Of a stretch of 64,000 nt of DNA, positions 17,731 through 26,410 are shown in pieces. Position numbers and translations under genes: made by a program. The DNA comes from Hyphomicrobium sp. CS1BSMeth3 (GTDB lineage: Bacteria > Pseudomonadota > Alphaproteobacteria > Rhizobiales > Hyphomicrobiaceae), in assembly GCF_900117415.1 (NCBI RefSeq), contig NZ_FPEI01000004.1, positions 620,001-684,000 of the forward strand. The letters are read 5' to 3'. The notes below the pieces were generated by a model that worked only from the letters and a program-made list of their open reading frames with translations, had not been told where the DNA came from and searched no databases. Each line of letters begins with the position of its first letter. The first letter of the stretch is position 1.

Positions 17731-19836
17731 TCATTCCGCTGCCGCGCGTATGCGGCCACTGCCCGCCTTGATGATCGACAGCTCCGCCATCACTGCGGAG
17801 GCGCGGGCAATCGGATTGGTCATGTAGAAGTCGCGGATCGGCGACGTGAACGGCGTGTCTTCGATCTTGCCGGTGCGCTCGGCAAGGCGCTCGACGCCAC
17901 TGGCTGCCGCCGGCGAGACTGAATCGAGTGCTGCGAGCGTCGGCGCCGCTTTGAACATCTGCGCGCGGAGCTGGCGCATGTCGTCGAAGGGCAGCGTCGC
18001 CCCCATGACGGCCGAGAGCTGGCGCAGGATCGTCCAGTCCTCGCGCGCCTCGCCCGGCGCGAAGGCGGCCTTCGCCGTCATCTGCGCTCGGCCCTCGAGA
18101 TTGACGTAGGTGGCATCCTTCTCGGTGTAGGTCGCGCCCGGCAGGATCACATCCGCGCGGTGCGCGCCGGCATCGCCGTGGCTGCCCTGGTAGATCACGA
18201 ACGCCTTGCCCAGGCGGTTCATGTCGATCTCGTCGGCGCCGAGCAGATAAAGCACGTCGAGGCGGCCCTCGTTGGCCGCGGCCATCATGCCGGGCACATC
18301 GAGCCCGCCCTTGCCCGGCACGAAGCCGAGATCGAGCCCGCCGACGCGCGACGCTGCCGTGTGCAGCACGTTGAAGGCATTCCAGCCCGCATCCTTGCCC
18401 GCCATGGCATCGCGCGCGATCCTGGCGGCAAGCGCGAGGACGGCGGCGCCATCGGGACGCGCCGCAGCGCCCATGCCGACGATTACCATGGGATGTTGGG
18501 CTTGGCGGAGAATTCCCGAGAAGGCGCTCTTGCCTTCGGCGATCTCGATGAGCGTGTCCGGGCTCGTGCCGAGATGGTCGGCGCCGTAGGTCAGGTCGGC
18601 GGGCGCGCCGACGAGACCGATGCTGACGCCGCCGTGGCGCCAGCGCTTGCGAATGCGCCCGTTGAGCACGGCCGATTCGAGGCGCGGGTTCGTCCCGACG
18701 AGCAGGATCGCATCCGCCTTCTCGATACTCTCGATCGCGGAATTGAAGAGATAGCTCGCGCGGCCGAGCGCCGGATCGAGCTTGGCGCCATCCTGGCGAC
18801 AGTCGAGATTGGCGACACCGCGCGCGGCAAGCAGCGACTTGAGCGCGAACATCTCCTCCGCGCCACAGAGATCACCGGCAATGGCGCCGATCCGCTCGGG
18901 CGCCGTCCCGGTGAGCTTTTTCGCGACGAGATCGAGCGCCTCGGTCCAGGTTGCGGGCTCGAGGCGGCCATTGCGGCGCACGTAGGCGTGATCGAGCCGC
19001 TGCGTCCTGAGGCCATCAGCGACGTGGCGCGTCTTGTCGGTGATCCACTCCTCGTTCACCGCATCGTTGTTGCGCGGCAGGATGCGCATGACCTCGCGGC
19101 CGCGCGTGTCGACGCGGATGGCAGCGCCGAGCGCGTCCATGACGTCGATCGATTCGGTCTTGCGCATCTCCCAGGGACGCGCGTTGAAGGCCCAGGGCCG
19201 ATGCGTCAGCGCGCCGACCGGACAGAGGTCGACGACGTTGGCGGAGAGCTCCGACATCATCCCCTGCTCGAGGTACGTCGTGATCTCCATATCCTCGCCG
19301 CGGCCGATGGCGCCGAGTTCCTCGACGCCCGCGACCTCGGTCATGAAGCGGACGCAGCGCGTACACTGGATACATCGCGTCATCATCGTTTTGATGAGCG
19401 GGCCCAGGTACTTCTCGTCGACGGCGCGCTTGTTCTCGACATAGCGTGTGCCGCCCTTGCCGAAGGCCATGGCCTGATCCTGGAGATCGCACTCGCCGCC
19501 CTGATCGCAGATCGGGCAATCCAGCGGGTGGTTGATCAGCAGGAATTCCATCACCCCCTCGCGCGCCTTCTTCACCATGGGCGAGCGGGTATTGATGACC
19601 TTGGGCGTGCCGTCGCGGTTGGGCGGCAGGTCATTCACGCCGAGGGCGCAGGAGGCCTGCGGCTTCGGCATCCCCACGACCTCGACAAGGCACATGCGGC
19701 AGTTGCCGGCAATGGACAGGCGCTCGTGGTAGCAGAAACGAGGAACTTCGATCCCTGCCTGCTCACATGCCTGGAGAAGCGTAATCCCGTCCTCGACCTC
19801 GATCTCGGTGCCGTCGATGATCAGCTTCTTGGCCAT
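17731..19836 (-). CDS. nuoG: NADH-quinone oxidoreductase subunit G (Fe-S)
   Basis: The peripheral-arm subunit with several Fe-S clusters. From the ATG at 19836 it has 701 residues. The [2Fe-2S] cysteines are 35, 46, 49 and 63; His103 with Cys107, 110 and 116 binds N5; Cys155, 158 and 161 begin the N4 site; a molybdopterin-oxidoreductase-like domain follows. A longer frame from 19956 adds 40 non-conserved residues and is rejected. This is the first nuo gene in the block: nuoA-F, expected immediately upstream, are absent, and a palindromic repeat doublet lies there instead. Confidence 0.96.
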   Translation of the reverse strand: MAKKLIIDGTEIEVEDGITLLQACEQAGIEVPRFCYHERLSIAGNCRMCLVEVVGMPKPQASCALGVNDLPPNRDGTPKVINTRSPMVKKAREGVMEFLLINHPLDCPICDQGGECDLQDQAMAFGKGGTRYVENKRAVDEKYLGPLIKTMMTRCIQCTRCVRFMTEVAGVEELGAIGRGEDMEITTYLEQGMMSELSANVVDLCPVGALTHRPWAFNARPWEMRKTESIDVMDALGAAIRVDTRGREVMRILPRNNDAVNEEWITDKTRHVADGLRTQRLDHAYVRRNGRLEPATWTEALDLVAKKLTGTAPERIGAIAGDLCGAEEMFALKSLLAARGVANLDCRQDGAKLDPALGRASYLFNSAIESIEKADAILLVGTNPRLESAVLNGRIRKRWRHGGVSIGLVGAPADLTYGADHLGTSPDTLIEIAEGKSAFSGILRQAQHPMVIVGMGAAARPDGAAVLALAARIARDAMAGKDAGWNAFNVLHTAASRVGGLDLGFVPGKGGLDVPGMMAAANEGRLDVLYLLGADEIDMNRLGKAFVIYQGSHGDAGAHRADVILPGATYTEKDATYVNLEGRAQMTAKAAFAPGEAREDWTILRQLSAVMGATLPFDDMRQLRAQMFKAAPTLAALDSVSPAAASGVERLAERTGKIEDTPFTSPIRDFYMTNPIARASAVMAELSIIKAGSGRIRAAAE

Positions 19837-19927
19837 TCGCGTCCCGTTTCTGCGCGAGGAATCAGGCGGGGCCCGTGCGGCGCGCCACACGGTCGCCGCA
19901 CTCTTTAGCGTGGTGCGCCGCGGTATG

Positions 19928-20093
19928 CTAGTGCGATGATCGTGAAATTCGCCCACAGTGGCGACATGTCTCCCTAGCGAATTTCACGATCTGAATCGCA
20001 CTAGTAAACCCATGAATCTAGTGTCCCTTCACATTCCGAAGTTCGCTCCTCCCCCGGGCTGGACACTGGCGAACTTCGGAATGGGGACACTAG
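19928..20093. repeat. Two-hairpin palindromic element (REPIN-like), copy 1
   Basis: Hairpin A occupies 19928-20004 and hairpin B 20018-20093, with a 13-nt spacer. Both begin with CTAGTG and end with CACTAG. Hairpin A has outer arms CTAGTGCGAT / ATCGCACTAG, a TGA bulge on its 3' arm, then inner arms GATCGTGAAATTCGC / GCGAATTTCACGATC. Hairpin B has outer arms CTAGTGTCCC / GGGGACACTAG, a TTCA bulge on its 5' arm, and inner arms CATTCCGAAGTTCGC / GCGAACTTCGGAATG. Hairpin B reverse-complemented has the same design as A, so the element is two units facing each other. The second copy is at 49631-49797. The element fills most of the 329-bp gap upstream of nuoG; no gene was seen there. Confidence 0.92.
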
Positions 20094-20165
20094 GCCCGAT
20101 CTGCCGCAGCCCGCATGTTCTCGGCGAATAGCCTGATATGTTGACAGGGCCCGCCGAAATGCGGC

Positions 20166-21011
20166 CTACGCCGCGTCGACGATCGGGTTCGCCAGGATGC
20201 CGATCTTCTCGACCTCCACCTCGACCTTGTCGCCCGCCTTCATCCAGGCCGGGGGCTTGCGCGCATGGGCGACGCCCGAGGGCGTGCCGGTGGCAATGAG
20301 GTCGCCCGGCTCGAGGGTCATGAACTCGGAGATGATCGCGACGATCTTCGCCGTCGAGAAGATCATGTCGGACGTATTGCTGTCCTGCATGGTCTCGCCG
20401 TTCACCCGGGTGCAGATGCGCAGGCCCGAGGCGCCGGGCGGCAGCTCGTCGGCCGTGACCACCACCGGACCGAGCGGGCCAGTGCCGTCGAAGTTCTTGC
20501 CCGGCGTCCACTGCGCGCCCTTGCGCTGGAAGTCGCGCACCGAGACGTCATTGAACAGCGTATAGCCGAAGACGTGATCGAGCGCCTTGCTCTCCGGGAT
20601 ATGGCGACCACCCTTGCCGATCACGATCGTCAGCTCGCACTCATAATCGAGCTGGATGGACTCTTTCGGCCGAATGACCGGCTCGCCGGCGGCAACGAGC
20701 GAGGAGTGGAAGCGTGGGAACAGCGCCGGGTAGGTCGGCGTCGCGTGGCCACCTTCGGCAGCGTGGGCCGCATAATTCAGACCGATGCAGAGGAACTTGC
20801 CCGGCCGCGCGATCGGCAGCGCCGGCTTCACGGAGGCGAGCGGCTGCTTCGTCCCCTTGGCTGCGGCAGCCTTCACCGCCGCGAGGGCTGACGGCCCCCC
20901 CACAATCACGTCGTAGAGGTTCGCTCCTGCCGAGCCGACCTCGATGACGCTATCACCCTCGACGACGCCGAGAGCTTCTCCGGCACCCTTCTTGAACATC
21001 ATCAGCTTCAT
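20166..21011 (-). CDS. Fumarylacetoacetate hydrolase (FAH) family protein
   Basis: A 281-residue enzyme of the FAH family, whose members hydrolyse or decarboxylate 2-oxo/acylpyruvate compounds with a divalent metal. Metal-site residues are Glu124 and Glu126 in LDYECEL and Asp155 in FNDVSVRD; GTGPLGP and TGTPSGV are further family signatures. The N-terminal FAH_N-like domain is present. The exact substrate is unclear (acylpyruvase, ureidoglycolate lyase and 2-hydroxyhepta-2,4-diene-1,7-dioate isomerase relatives look alike). It follows an Old Yellow Enzyme gene by 45 nt on the same strand, which suggests a shared catabolic role. A GGGAGG ribosome site precedes the ATG. Confidence 0.9.
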   Translation of the reverse strand: MKLMMFKKGAGEALGVVEGDSVIEVGSAGANLYDVIVGGPSALAAVKAAAAKGTKQPLASVKPALPIARPGKFLCIGLNYAAHAAEGGHATPTYPALFPRFHSSLVAAGEPVIRPKESIQLDYECELTIVIGKGGRHIPESKALDHVFGYTLFNDVSVRDFQRKGAQWTPGKNFDGTGPLGPVVVTADELPPGASGLRICTRVNGETMQDSNTSDMIFSTAKIVAIISEFMTLEPGDLIATGTPSGVAHARKPPAWMKAGDKVEVEVEKIGILANPIVDAA

Positions 21012-21056
21012 GGCTTCGCGCCTCCCTAGCGTGTCCTGCCCATCATTCTTCTAATC

Positions 21057-22211
21057 CTACCGCGCCTCGTCGGCGCGGATGTCGGCGATCGTGCGCTCGC
21101 GCAACTTGAGCCACCAGCCATACTGCACCGTCCAGCCGTCGAGCGCGTCCTTCATCGCCCGCCCGAGCGCCACCTCGGCCATCTGCGGCCAGCAGGGATT
21201 GACCAGCGCCTCACGCCCGATCGCGATGAGATCGGCTTGCTCCTTCTGCAGGATGTCTTCGGCGAGCGCCGGCTCGACGATCAGGCCGACCGCCATGGAC
21301 ATGATCCCAGCCTCGCGGCGCACGCGCTCGGCATAGGGCACCTGGAAGCCCCACGAGCGCTTCACGCGCGCTGCCGTCGCCGAGCCGACGAGACCGCCGG
21401 ACGAACAATCGATCACGTCGACGCCGCGCGCCTTGAGCGCCTTCGCGTAGGCAACCGTATCGTCCATGGTCCAGCCGCCATCGATGCCATCGACGGCAGA
21501 GACACGCAGGAAAAGCGGCATCCCCTTCGGAATGGCCTTGCGGACGGCCTCCGCGATCTCGAGCGGAAAGCGCGTGCGGCCGGCGAAGTCGCCGCCATAG
21601 GCGTCATTGCGCTTGTTCGAGAGCGGCGAGAGAAACTGATGCGCGAGATAGCCGTGCGCATTGTGGATCTCGATCATCTCGAAGCCGGCATCGACGGCCC
21701 GCCCGGCCGCAGCCGCCCAGTCCTGCACGAGCTGGCCAATATCGGCAACGCTCAATGCCTGCGGGACGATATAGCCAGGCGCCATCGGCTCGGCGACGGC
21801 CGACACGATGGGCCAGGTCTTGTCTCCGCGCGCGAGATCCTCCGCCGTGAGCGCGCCATTGCCGTGCCAGGGCCGCTGCATGGAGCCCTTGCGGCCGGCG
21901 TGCGCGAGCTGGATCGCCGGGATCGTCCCCTGCTGCTTCATGAAAGCGGCGATGCGCTTCAGGGGCCTTGCGTGCTCGGCCGACCAGATGCCGAGATCGC
22001 CATTGGTGATACGTCCCTGGTCCGTCACCGCCGTCGCCTCGACCATGACGCAGCCTGCGCCACCGAGAGCGAAGCGGCCGAGATGAGCGAGGTGCCAATC
22101 CTGGGCAATGCCATCCACTGCCGAGTATGTCGCCATAGGCGCGATGACGATGCGGTTCTTGAACGTCACATCGCGGATGGCGAGCGGCGTGAAGAGGCGT
22201 GGCGTTGTCAT
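21057..22211 (-). CDS. NADH:flavin oxidoreductase, Old Yellow Enzyme family (YqjM-like)
   Basis: A 384-residue FMN-dependent TIM-barrel ene-reductase. Seen are PLAIRDVTFKNRIVIAPM at the N-terminus, the active-site strand FEMIEIHNAHGYLAHQFLSP (His/Asn pair), NKRNDAYGG, and the FMN phosphate region near VGLIVEPALAEDIL. It resembles the YqjM/xenobiotic-reductase branch. It reduces activated C=C bonds; the physiological substrate is not readable. It is probably transcribed with the FAH-family gene. Confidence 0.92.
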   Translation of the reverse strand: MTTPRLFTPLAIRDVTFKNRIVIAPMATYSAVDGIAQDWHLAHLGRFALGGAGCVMVEATAVTDQGRITNGDLGIWSAEHARPLKRIAAFMKQQGTIPAIQLAHAGRKGSMQRPWHGNGALTAEDLARGDKTWPIVSAVAEPMAPGYIVPQALSVADIGQLVQDWAAAAGRAVDAGFEMIEIHNAHGYLAHQFLSPLSNKRNDAYGGDFAGRTRFPLEIAEAVRKAIPKGMPLFLRVSAVDGIDGGWTMDDTVAYAKALKARGVDVIDCSSGGLVGSATAARVKRSWGFQVPYAERVRREAGIMSMAVGLIVEPALAEDILQKEQADLIAIGREALVNPCWPQMAEVALGRAMKDALDGWTVQYGWWLKLRERTIADIRADEAR

Positions 22212-22356
22212 GAGAGCATTCGGTCCGTGGAGGCTGGCGGCGATTTAGCGCGCTCAATAAGCCAGCCGGCAGGCCGCCGCTGTCAAGGCCGAATGCTGCA
22301 GCCGTGCTGCCAGCTCCATGCAGACGGCGCGGTCGGCGACAAGAGCCCGAAGGTGC

Positions 22357-23577
22357 TTACCGACTGACCGGCGCGTCGCTCGCAGCGGGACGGACAGCGG
22401 AGAGGCGCAACGTCTCGCGATTGGCCGTCACCTTCTGCCCTGGACGCGCGCGCTGAAGACCGCTCGTGACAACCCAGTCCTGCGGGCCGACGCCCTGGCG
22501 AACGATGCGAAGCCCCTGATGGAGCGGCCCGAGCTGTACATTGCGCCGAGAGACCATTCCATCCTCGGCAACGACGAGCACGAACTTGTTGGCCTGGTCC
22601 GTGCCGATCGCAGCATCCGGCAGGAGGACGGTCGATTTCAGCGGCGTACCCGCAAGCCGGACGCGCGCGAACATGCCCGGCGAGAATATCTGCTTGCCAT
22701 TGGCGAGAATGGCGCGGGCGCGCATCGTTGCCGTGCCGGGATCGAGACGGTTGTCGACGAAGTCGAGCTTGCCGCCGTGCGCGAACGCCGTCTCGTCGGG
22801 CAGCGCGACCTCGACGTCGGCACCCTTACCGTCCTTGCCCCCAAGCGCGCCCAGCTCCGCCATGCGCTTGTACTTGATGTAATTGTTCTCGCTGATGTCG
22901 AAATAGATGTGGATCGGATCCTGCGTCACGAGCAGCGTGAGCAATGTCGCGTTGGCCGTGCCACCCGCCGAGATCCAGCTCCCGAGGCTCACAGTGGCGC
23001 GGCTCATGCGGCCGTCGATCGGCGCGGTGATACGCGTGAAGGCGAGTTCGAGTTCGGCAGTCGCGACCTTGGCATCCGCGACCTTGACCGCGGCCTCGGC
23101 CTCCCTCAGCAGGTTCGCGCGATCGTCGAACATCTTCTCCGACATGACCTTGCGCTCGAGGAGCGGCTTGCCGCGCTCGACATCCAGTGCAGAGTTCTGC
23201 GCTTTCGTGCGCGCCTGCTCGAGCTCGGCCTGGGCCTGGGCGAGCGCGCGCTCGAAGGGGCGCGGGTCGATCACGAACAGAAGATCGCCCTTCTTCACCG
23301 CCTGGCCATCGACGAAGGCGATCCTGTCGACGTAGCCGGACACGCGCGCACGAACCTCGACGCTCGCAACGGCCTCGAAGCGGCCCGTGTACTCGTCCCA
23401 CTCGACGAGCTCACTCACGACAGGCTGGCTCGTCGTGACGGCAGGAGGCGGCGCTGCCTGCTGGCTCTTGTTCTGAGCCTGCGGCCGATCGCATGCCGTC
23501 AGCGCAAGGGCGACCAGCAGTGCGCCAAGCGGCAACATTGCGCGCTCGCTCCCTCGGTGCCGAAAGCATTTCTGCAT
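22357..23577 (-). CDS. RND efflux periplasmic adaptor lipoprotein (membrane fusion protein)
   Basis: A 406-residue HlyD/AcrA-type adaptor. The N-terminus carries a lipoprotein signal with lipobox LTAC, so it should be anchored to the inner membrane. Then come a barrel-sandwich (lipoyl) half (VRARVSGYVDRIAFVDGQAV), an alpha hairpin (LAQAQAELEQARTKAQ ...), the second lipoyl half (ITAPIDGRMSRATVSLGSWI), a beta barrel and a membrane-proximal domain. The ATG at 23577 is preceded by a purine-rich GAGAGAC; the longer frame from 23667 adds non-signal sequence. No RND pump or outer-membrane channel is adjacent, so its partner lies elsewhere. Confidence 0.92.
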   Translation of the reverse strand: MQKCFRHRGSERAMLPLGALLVALALTACDRPQAQNKSQQAAPPPAVTTSQPVVSELVEWDEYTGRFEAVASVEVRARVSGYVDRIAFVDGQAVKKGDLLFVIDPRPFERALAQAQAELEQARTKAQNSALDVERGKPLLERKVMSEKMFDDRANLLREAEAAVKVADAKVATAELELAFTRITAPIDGRMSRATVSLGSWISAGGTANATLLTLLVTQDPIHIYFDISENNYIKYKRMAELGALGGKDGKGADVEVALPDETAFAHGGKLDFVDNRLDPGTATMRARAILANGKQIFSPGMFARVRLAGTPLKSTVLLPDAAIGTDQANKFVLVVAEDGMVSRRNVQLGPLHQGLRIVRQGVGPQDWVVTSGLQRARPGQKVTANRETLRLSAVRPAASDAPVSR

Positions 23578-23785
23578 CGTCTCTCGCCCATGCCTAGGGA
23601 TTGCAGCCCCGCCCGTCTGTCGCACGAGAAAGCGACAGTCTGGCAAACCCGACGGGTGTACGCTCAAGCAATTCTAGCCGCCCCGGCGGCCTGCGCAAAC
23701 AGAGCACCTGAACGAATTAACGGCAGTCCGCCGGGATATCCGTCGCCCGCGGCACGATTTTTGACGCAGAAATCTCAAATTGGCC

Positions 23786-23805
23786 AGCGCCGAAACCTCG
23801 GCGCT
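23786..23805. terminator. Perfect 8-bp hairpin beyond the yrbL-like gene
   Basis: Arms AGCGCCGA and TCGGCGCT flank the loop AACC, 50-70 nt downstream of the leftward yrbL-like stop codon. There is no run of T on either side, so this is only a possible terminator. The surrounding 278-bp gap (23578-23855) shows no gene. Confidence 0.35.
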
Positions 23806-23855
23806 TCCGCGAAGTGTGGCGAAGCTGCATCGCTCCGGTTGAGATCGCTGGCCGG

Positions 23856-24593
23856 CTAGAGCCCGGCAAGGGTAATGATCAGAGTTCTGCCTTTACCGGC
23901 AAGATTTGACCGGCGAACGGCCCCCTTCGGCCTGCTTTCCTCGACCATGGTTTCCCCCGCAGCAACGCGGGCGACCTGCGCCTCGACGGCGGTGCGAAGC
24001 CGCTTAACCTTGCGCGACTTGCTCCAGCGGTTGGCGCGCGCGCTCATGCGCACGATCGGGATGATGTTCTTGAACCCGATCCCGTCGATGAGCACGAAGT
24101 GGTCCCCATGCTCCGGCGTATAGCCGAGGACGACGTTCGAGGGATGGAGATCGGCGACGATCACCGGTGAGTTCATGAGATCCTGGAAGAACGTCCCGAG
24201 CTTGTCCCAGGCCGACTGGTCCATCTCGCCCCGCTGGATGAGCTCCGCGACAGTCGGGGCGTAGGCACCATCCCGCCCCCTCACGGCTTCGACGACGAAG
24301 CCCATGCCCATGTCGGTCTCGACGACGCCGACGATCTTCTGAAGGAACGGCGGGTGCTCACTGCCCGTGGCGTGGACGGCAATCTGTTCACGGATCTCGC
24401 GCAGATAGGCAATAAGATGCCGATAACGGCGGCGCTTGACGTTGAGCTTGTACCAAGGCGCACCACGCTCGAAGCGCTCCTTGACCGCCGAGGGCCGGAT
24501 CACTTTGATCAACAGGTTCGGATCATCAGGATGGCGGTACACGTTGCGCGTGCTTCCAGCAGCAACGACCTCCGCATCCTTGAGCAAAAACAT
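23856..24593 (-). CDS. YrbL-family protein (PhoP regulatory network, kinase-like fold)
   Basis: A 245-residue protein of the YrbL family, which has a protein-kinase-like fold. The opening GSTRNVYRHPDDPNLLIKVI (13-32) resembles a nucleotide-binding loop plus the strand with a conserved lysine (Lys30). VADLHPSNVVLG (147-158) resembles the kinase catalytic loop (Asp148, Asn153), and VLIDGIG (168-174) the metal-binding Asp. The C-terminal 60 residues are basic. The function of YrbL is unknown. It is 66 nt downstream of ybdK on the same strand. Confidence 0.85.
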   Translation of the reverse strand: MFLLKDAEVVAAGSTRNVYRHPDDPNLLIKVIRPSAVKERFERGAPWYKLNVKRRRYRHLIAYLREIREQIAVHATGSEHPPFLQKIVGVVETDMGMGFVVEAVRGRDGAYAPTVAELIQRGEMDQSAWDKLGTFFQDLMNSPVIVADLHPSNVVLGYTPEHGDHFVLIDGIGFKNIIPIVRMSARANRWSKSRKVKRLRTAVEAQVARVAAGETMVEESRPKGAVRRSNLAGKGRTLIITLAGL

Positions 24594-24659
24594 GAGCTTT
24601 AGCCCTTGGACAACGCACTCCCATGCTTAAGATTTCTGCATAGTCCAGTCAAGAAACTG

Positions 24660-25799
24660 TCACGTTCCGCGACAGCTCTCCGCAGCAAGATGATCGACGA
24701 CGGCATTCAGGGCTTCCTGGTGCGTGGCCCCGCTTTCGATGGCACGCGCGAAGCAGGCGAGTTGGCGGTCCGCACTCGTGCCTTCGGCAAGAATACGGCG
24801 CGCACCCTGGACCTCTTCCAGACAGCCGAGCGCCACCGCATCCTCATGAATGATTGCCAGAATTTCCTCTAGCAGATCCGCGTACGGAACGAGCTCGCCG
24901 CGCCCGAAGTCGAAGAGCGAACCCTGCAGGCCATAGCGCTGCGCCCGCCACCGGTTCTCCTCCAGAAGAAAGACCGGATAGGTGCGCCAGCTCTGGTTGT
25001 TGCGGCGCAGCCGATGGAGCATCCGCGCAAGACAGACGAAGAGCGCTGCGACGGTCACCGCATCCTCGAGCCGCGTGCAGACGTCGGTGATTCGCATCTC
25101 GAGGGTCTGGAAGCGGGCGGAGGGCCGCAGGTCCCACCAGATCTTCGAGGCGTCCTCCATGACCTTGCCGCGCACGAGCACTTCGACGGTCTGGCGATAC
25201 TCGTCCCAACTGTTGAAGCGCCCCGGCAGGCCCGTGCGCGGCAGCTCGCGGAAGATCGCGAGGCGCCAGCTCTTGAGGCCCGTGTCTTCGCCCTCCCAGA
25301 ACGGCGAGGAGGTCGACAGTATGAGGAGGTGCGGGAGGAAGTAGCGGAGCTGGTTCATCAGGTCGATGCGCTGCTCGTCGTCCTCGATGCCGATGTGGAC
25401 GTGCATCCCAGAGATGAGGAGGCGACGGCCGACACCGGCAAGATCGCGCGCCAGGGTGTGATAGCGCTCGCGGTCCGTATGAGGGGCCTGCCCCGTGCGC
25501 GCGAAGGGATGCGTCGACGCCGCGATCGGCGCGAGACCGTGGCGCGCGGCGCTTGCGACAATGCCGGCGCGCAGCCGCTTGAGATCCGCCGAGGCCTCGC
25601 CGAGCGTCCGGCAGGGGCGCGTGCCCACTTCGATCTGCGAGCGCAGGAACTCGGGCGAGACCTGCGGACCGAGCGCACGCTCGCAGTCCTCTAAGAAACC
25701 TGCCGGCGCCTCCGTTGCCAGCGCACGCGTGCGCACGTCGACGAGGTGGTACTCCTCTTCTATGCCGATAGTGAAAGAAGGCTCGCTCGGGGGCATCAT
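24660..25799 (-). CDS. ybdK: Carboxylate-amine ligase, YbdK family (GCS2)
   Basis: A 379-residue glutamate-cysteine ligase family 2 enzyme. The N-terminus FTIGIEEEYHLVD (residues 8-20) is the ATP/glutamate-binding start of the family, with SGMHVHIGI in the middle and RITDVCTRLEDA later. E. coli YbdK has weak gamma-glutamylcysteine synthetase activity. A separate, canonical-type GshA is encoded at 60.5-61.9 kb, so this one probably has another amine substrate or a back-up role. It may be co-transcribed with the downstream yrbL-like gene. Confidence 0.92.
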   Translation of the reverse strand: MMPPSEPSFTIGIEEEYHLVDVRTRALATEAPAGFLEDCERALGPQVSPEFLRSQIEVGTRPCRTLGEASADLKRLRAGIVASAARHGLAPIAASTHPFARTGQAPHTDRERYHTLARDLAGVGRRLLISGMHVHIGIEDDEQRIDLMNQLRYFLPHLLILSTSSPFWEGEDTGLKSWRLAIFRELPRTGLPGRFNSWDEYRQTVEVLVRGKVMEDASKIWWDLRPSARFQTLEMRITDVCTRLEDAVTVAALFVCLARMLHRLRRNNQSWRTYPVFLLEENRWRAQRYGLQGSLFDFGRGELVPYADLLEEILAIIHEDAVALGCLEEVQGARRILAEGTSADRQLACFARAIESGATHQEALNAVVDHLAAESCRGT

Positions 25800-25910
25800 G
25801 GTCTCGCGGAGAATTGAACCTGCCGCGCAGGTTAGCCGATCCGGGCGCGTGGCGCGCCTCCTCTCGATCCCCTAAGTTCGACCGGAGTTCATTCTGCGGG
25901 AGATATCGAC

Positions 25911-26399
25911 GTGGCGCGATGGCTGATCGCATTTCTGCTCGGCGGCGTGCTCGGCACTGGCTTCGGCTTTGCGGCCGGCATTTTCTTCTTTCCACACATC
26001 TTCCCGCCACCCACCGCCGCCGAGACGCTTACCCAGGCGGACATGACGGCGCCGGTCGTCGCGCGCGGAACGTTCATCCACGCCGATCCCTCCGATCCCG
26101 TGCACTGGGGAAAAGGCGCGGTCACCGTCAGGCGCGACAACATCTTCCTGGAAGACAGCTTCGAGGTCGGTCCAGGACCCAAGTACCATGTCTATCTCGT
26201 GCCCAAGGCTGAGTTCCGCCGTTCGGGGGATCTCAAGGGGCAGATGTTCGTCGACCTCGGGCGCCTCCGGGCTTTCAAGGGCAGCCAGCGCTACGCGATC
26301 CCTGCCGGCACGGACATCAGCAAATATGCAAGCGTCATCATCTGGTGCGAGGCGTTCTCCGTGCTGATTTCGCCTGCCGACCTCAAGGTCGGGACCTGA
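25911..26399 (+). CDS. DM13-domain protein with N-terminal membrane anchor
   Basis: A 162-residue protein. Residues 4-31 are a hydrophobic, Gly/Phe-rich segment (LIAFLLGGVLGTGFGFAAGIFF) serving as uncleaved anchor or signal. The rest is a DM13 domain: GTFIHADPSDPVHWGKGAV, FEVGPGPKYHVYLVP and the late WCEAFSVLIS. DM13 domains are proposed to take part in redox or electron-transfer steps in extracytoplasmic proteins; the single cysteine here (near residue 144) fits the conserved position. GTG at 25911 is used as start with GGGAGAT upstream. It is the only rightward gene in the 20-33 kb region. Confidence 0.87.
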   Translation: MARWLIAFLLGGVLGTGFGFAAGIFFFPHIFPPPTAAETLTQADMTAPVVARGTFIHADPSDPVHWGKGAVTVRRDNIFLEDSFEVGPGPKYHVYLVPKAEFRRSGDLKGQMFVDLGRLRAFKGSQRYAIPAGTDISKYASVIIWCEAFSVLISPADLKVGT

Positions 26400-26410
26400 A
26401 GGTCGCGCGC

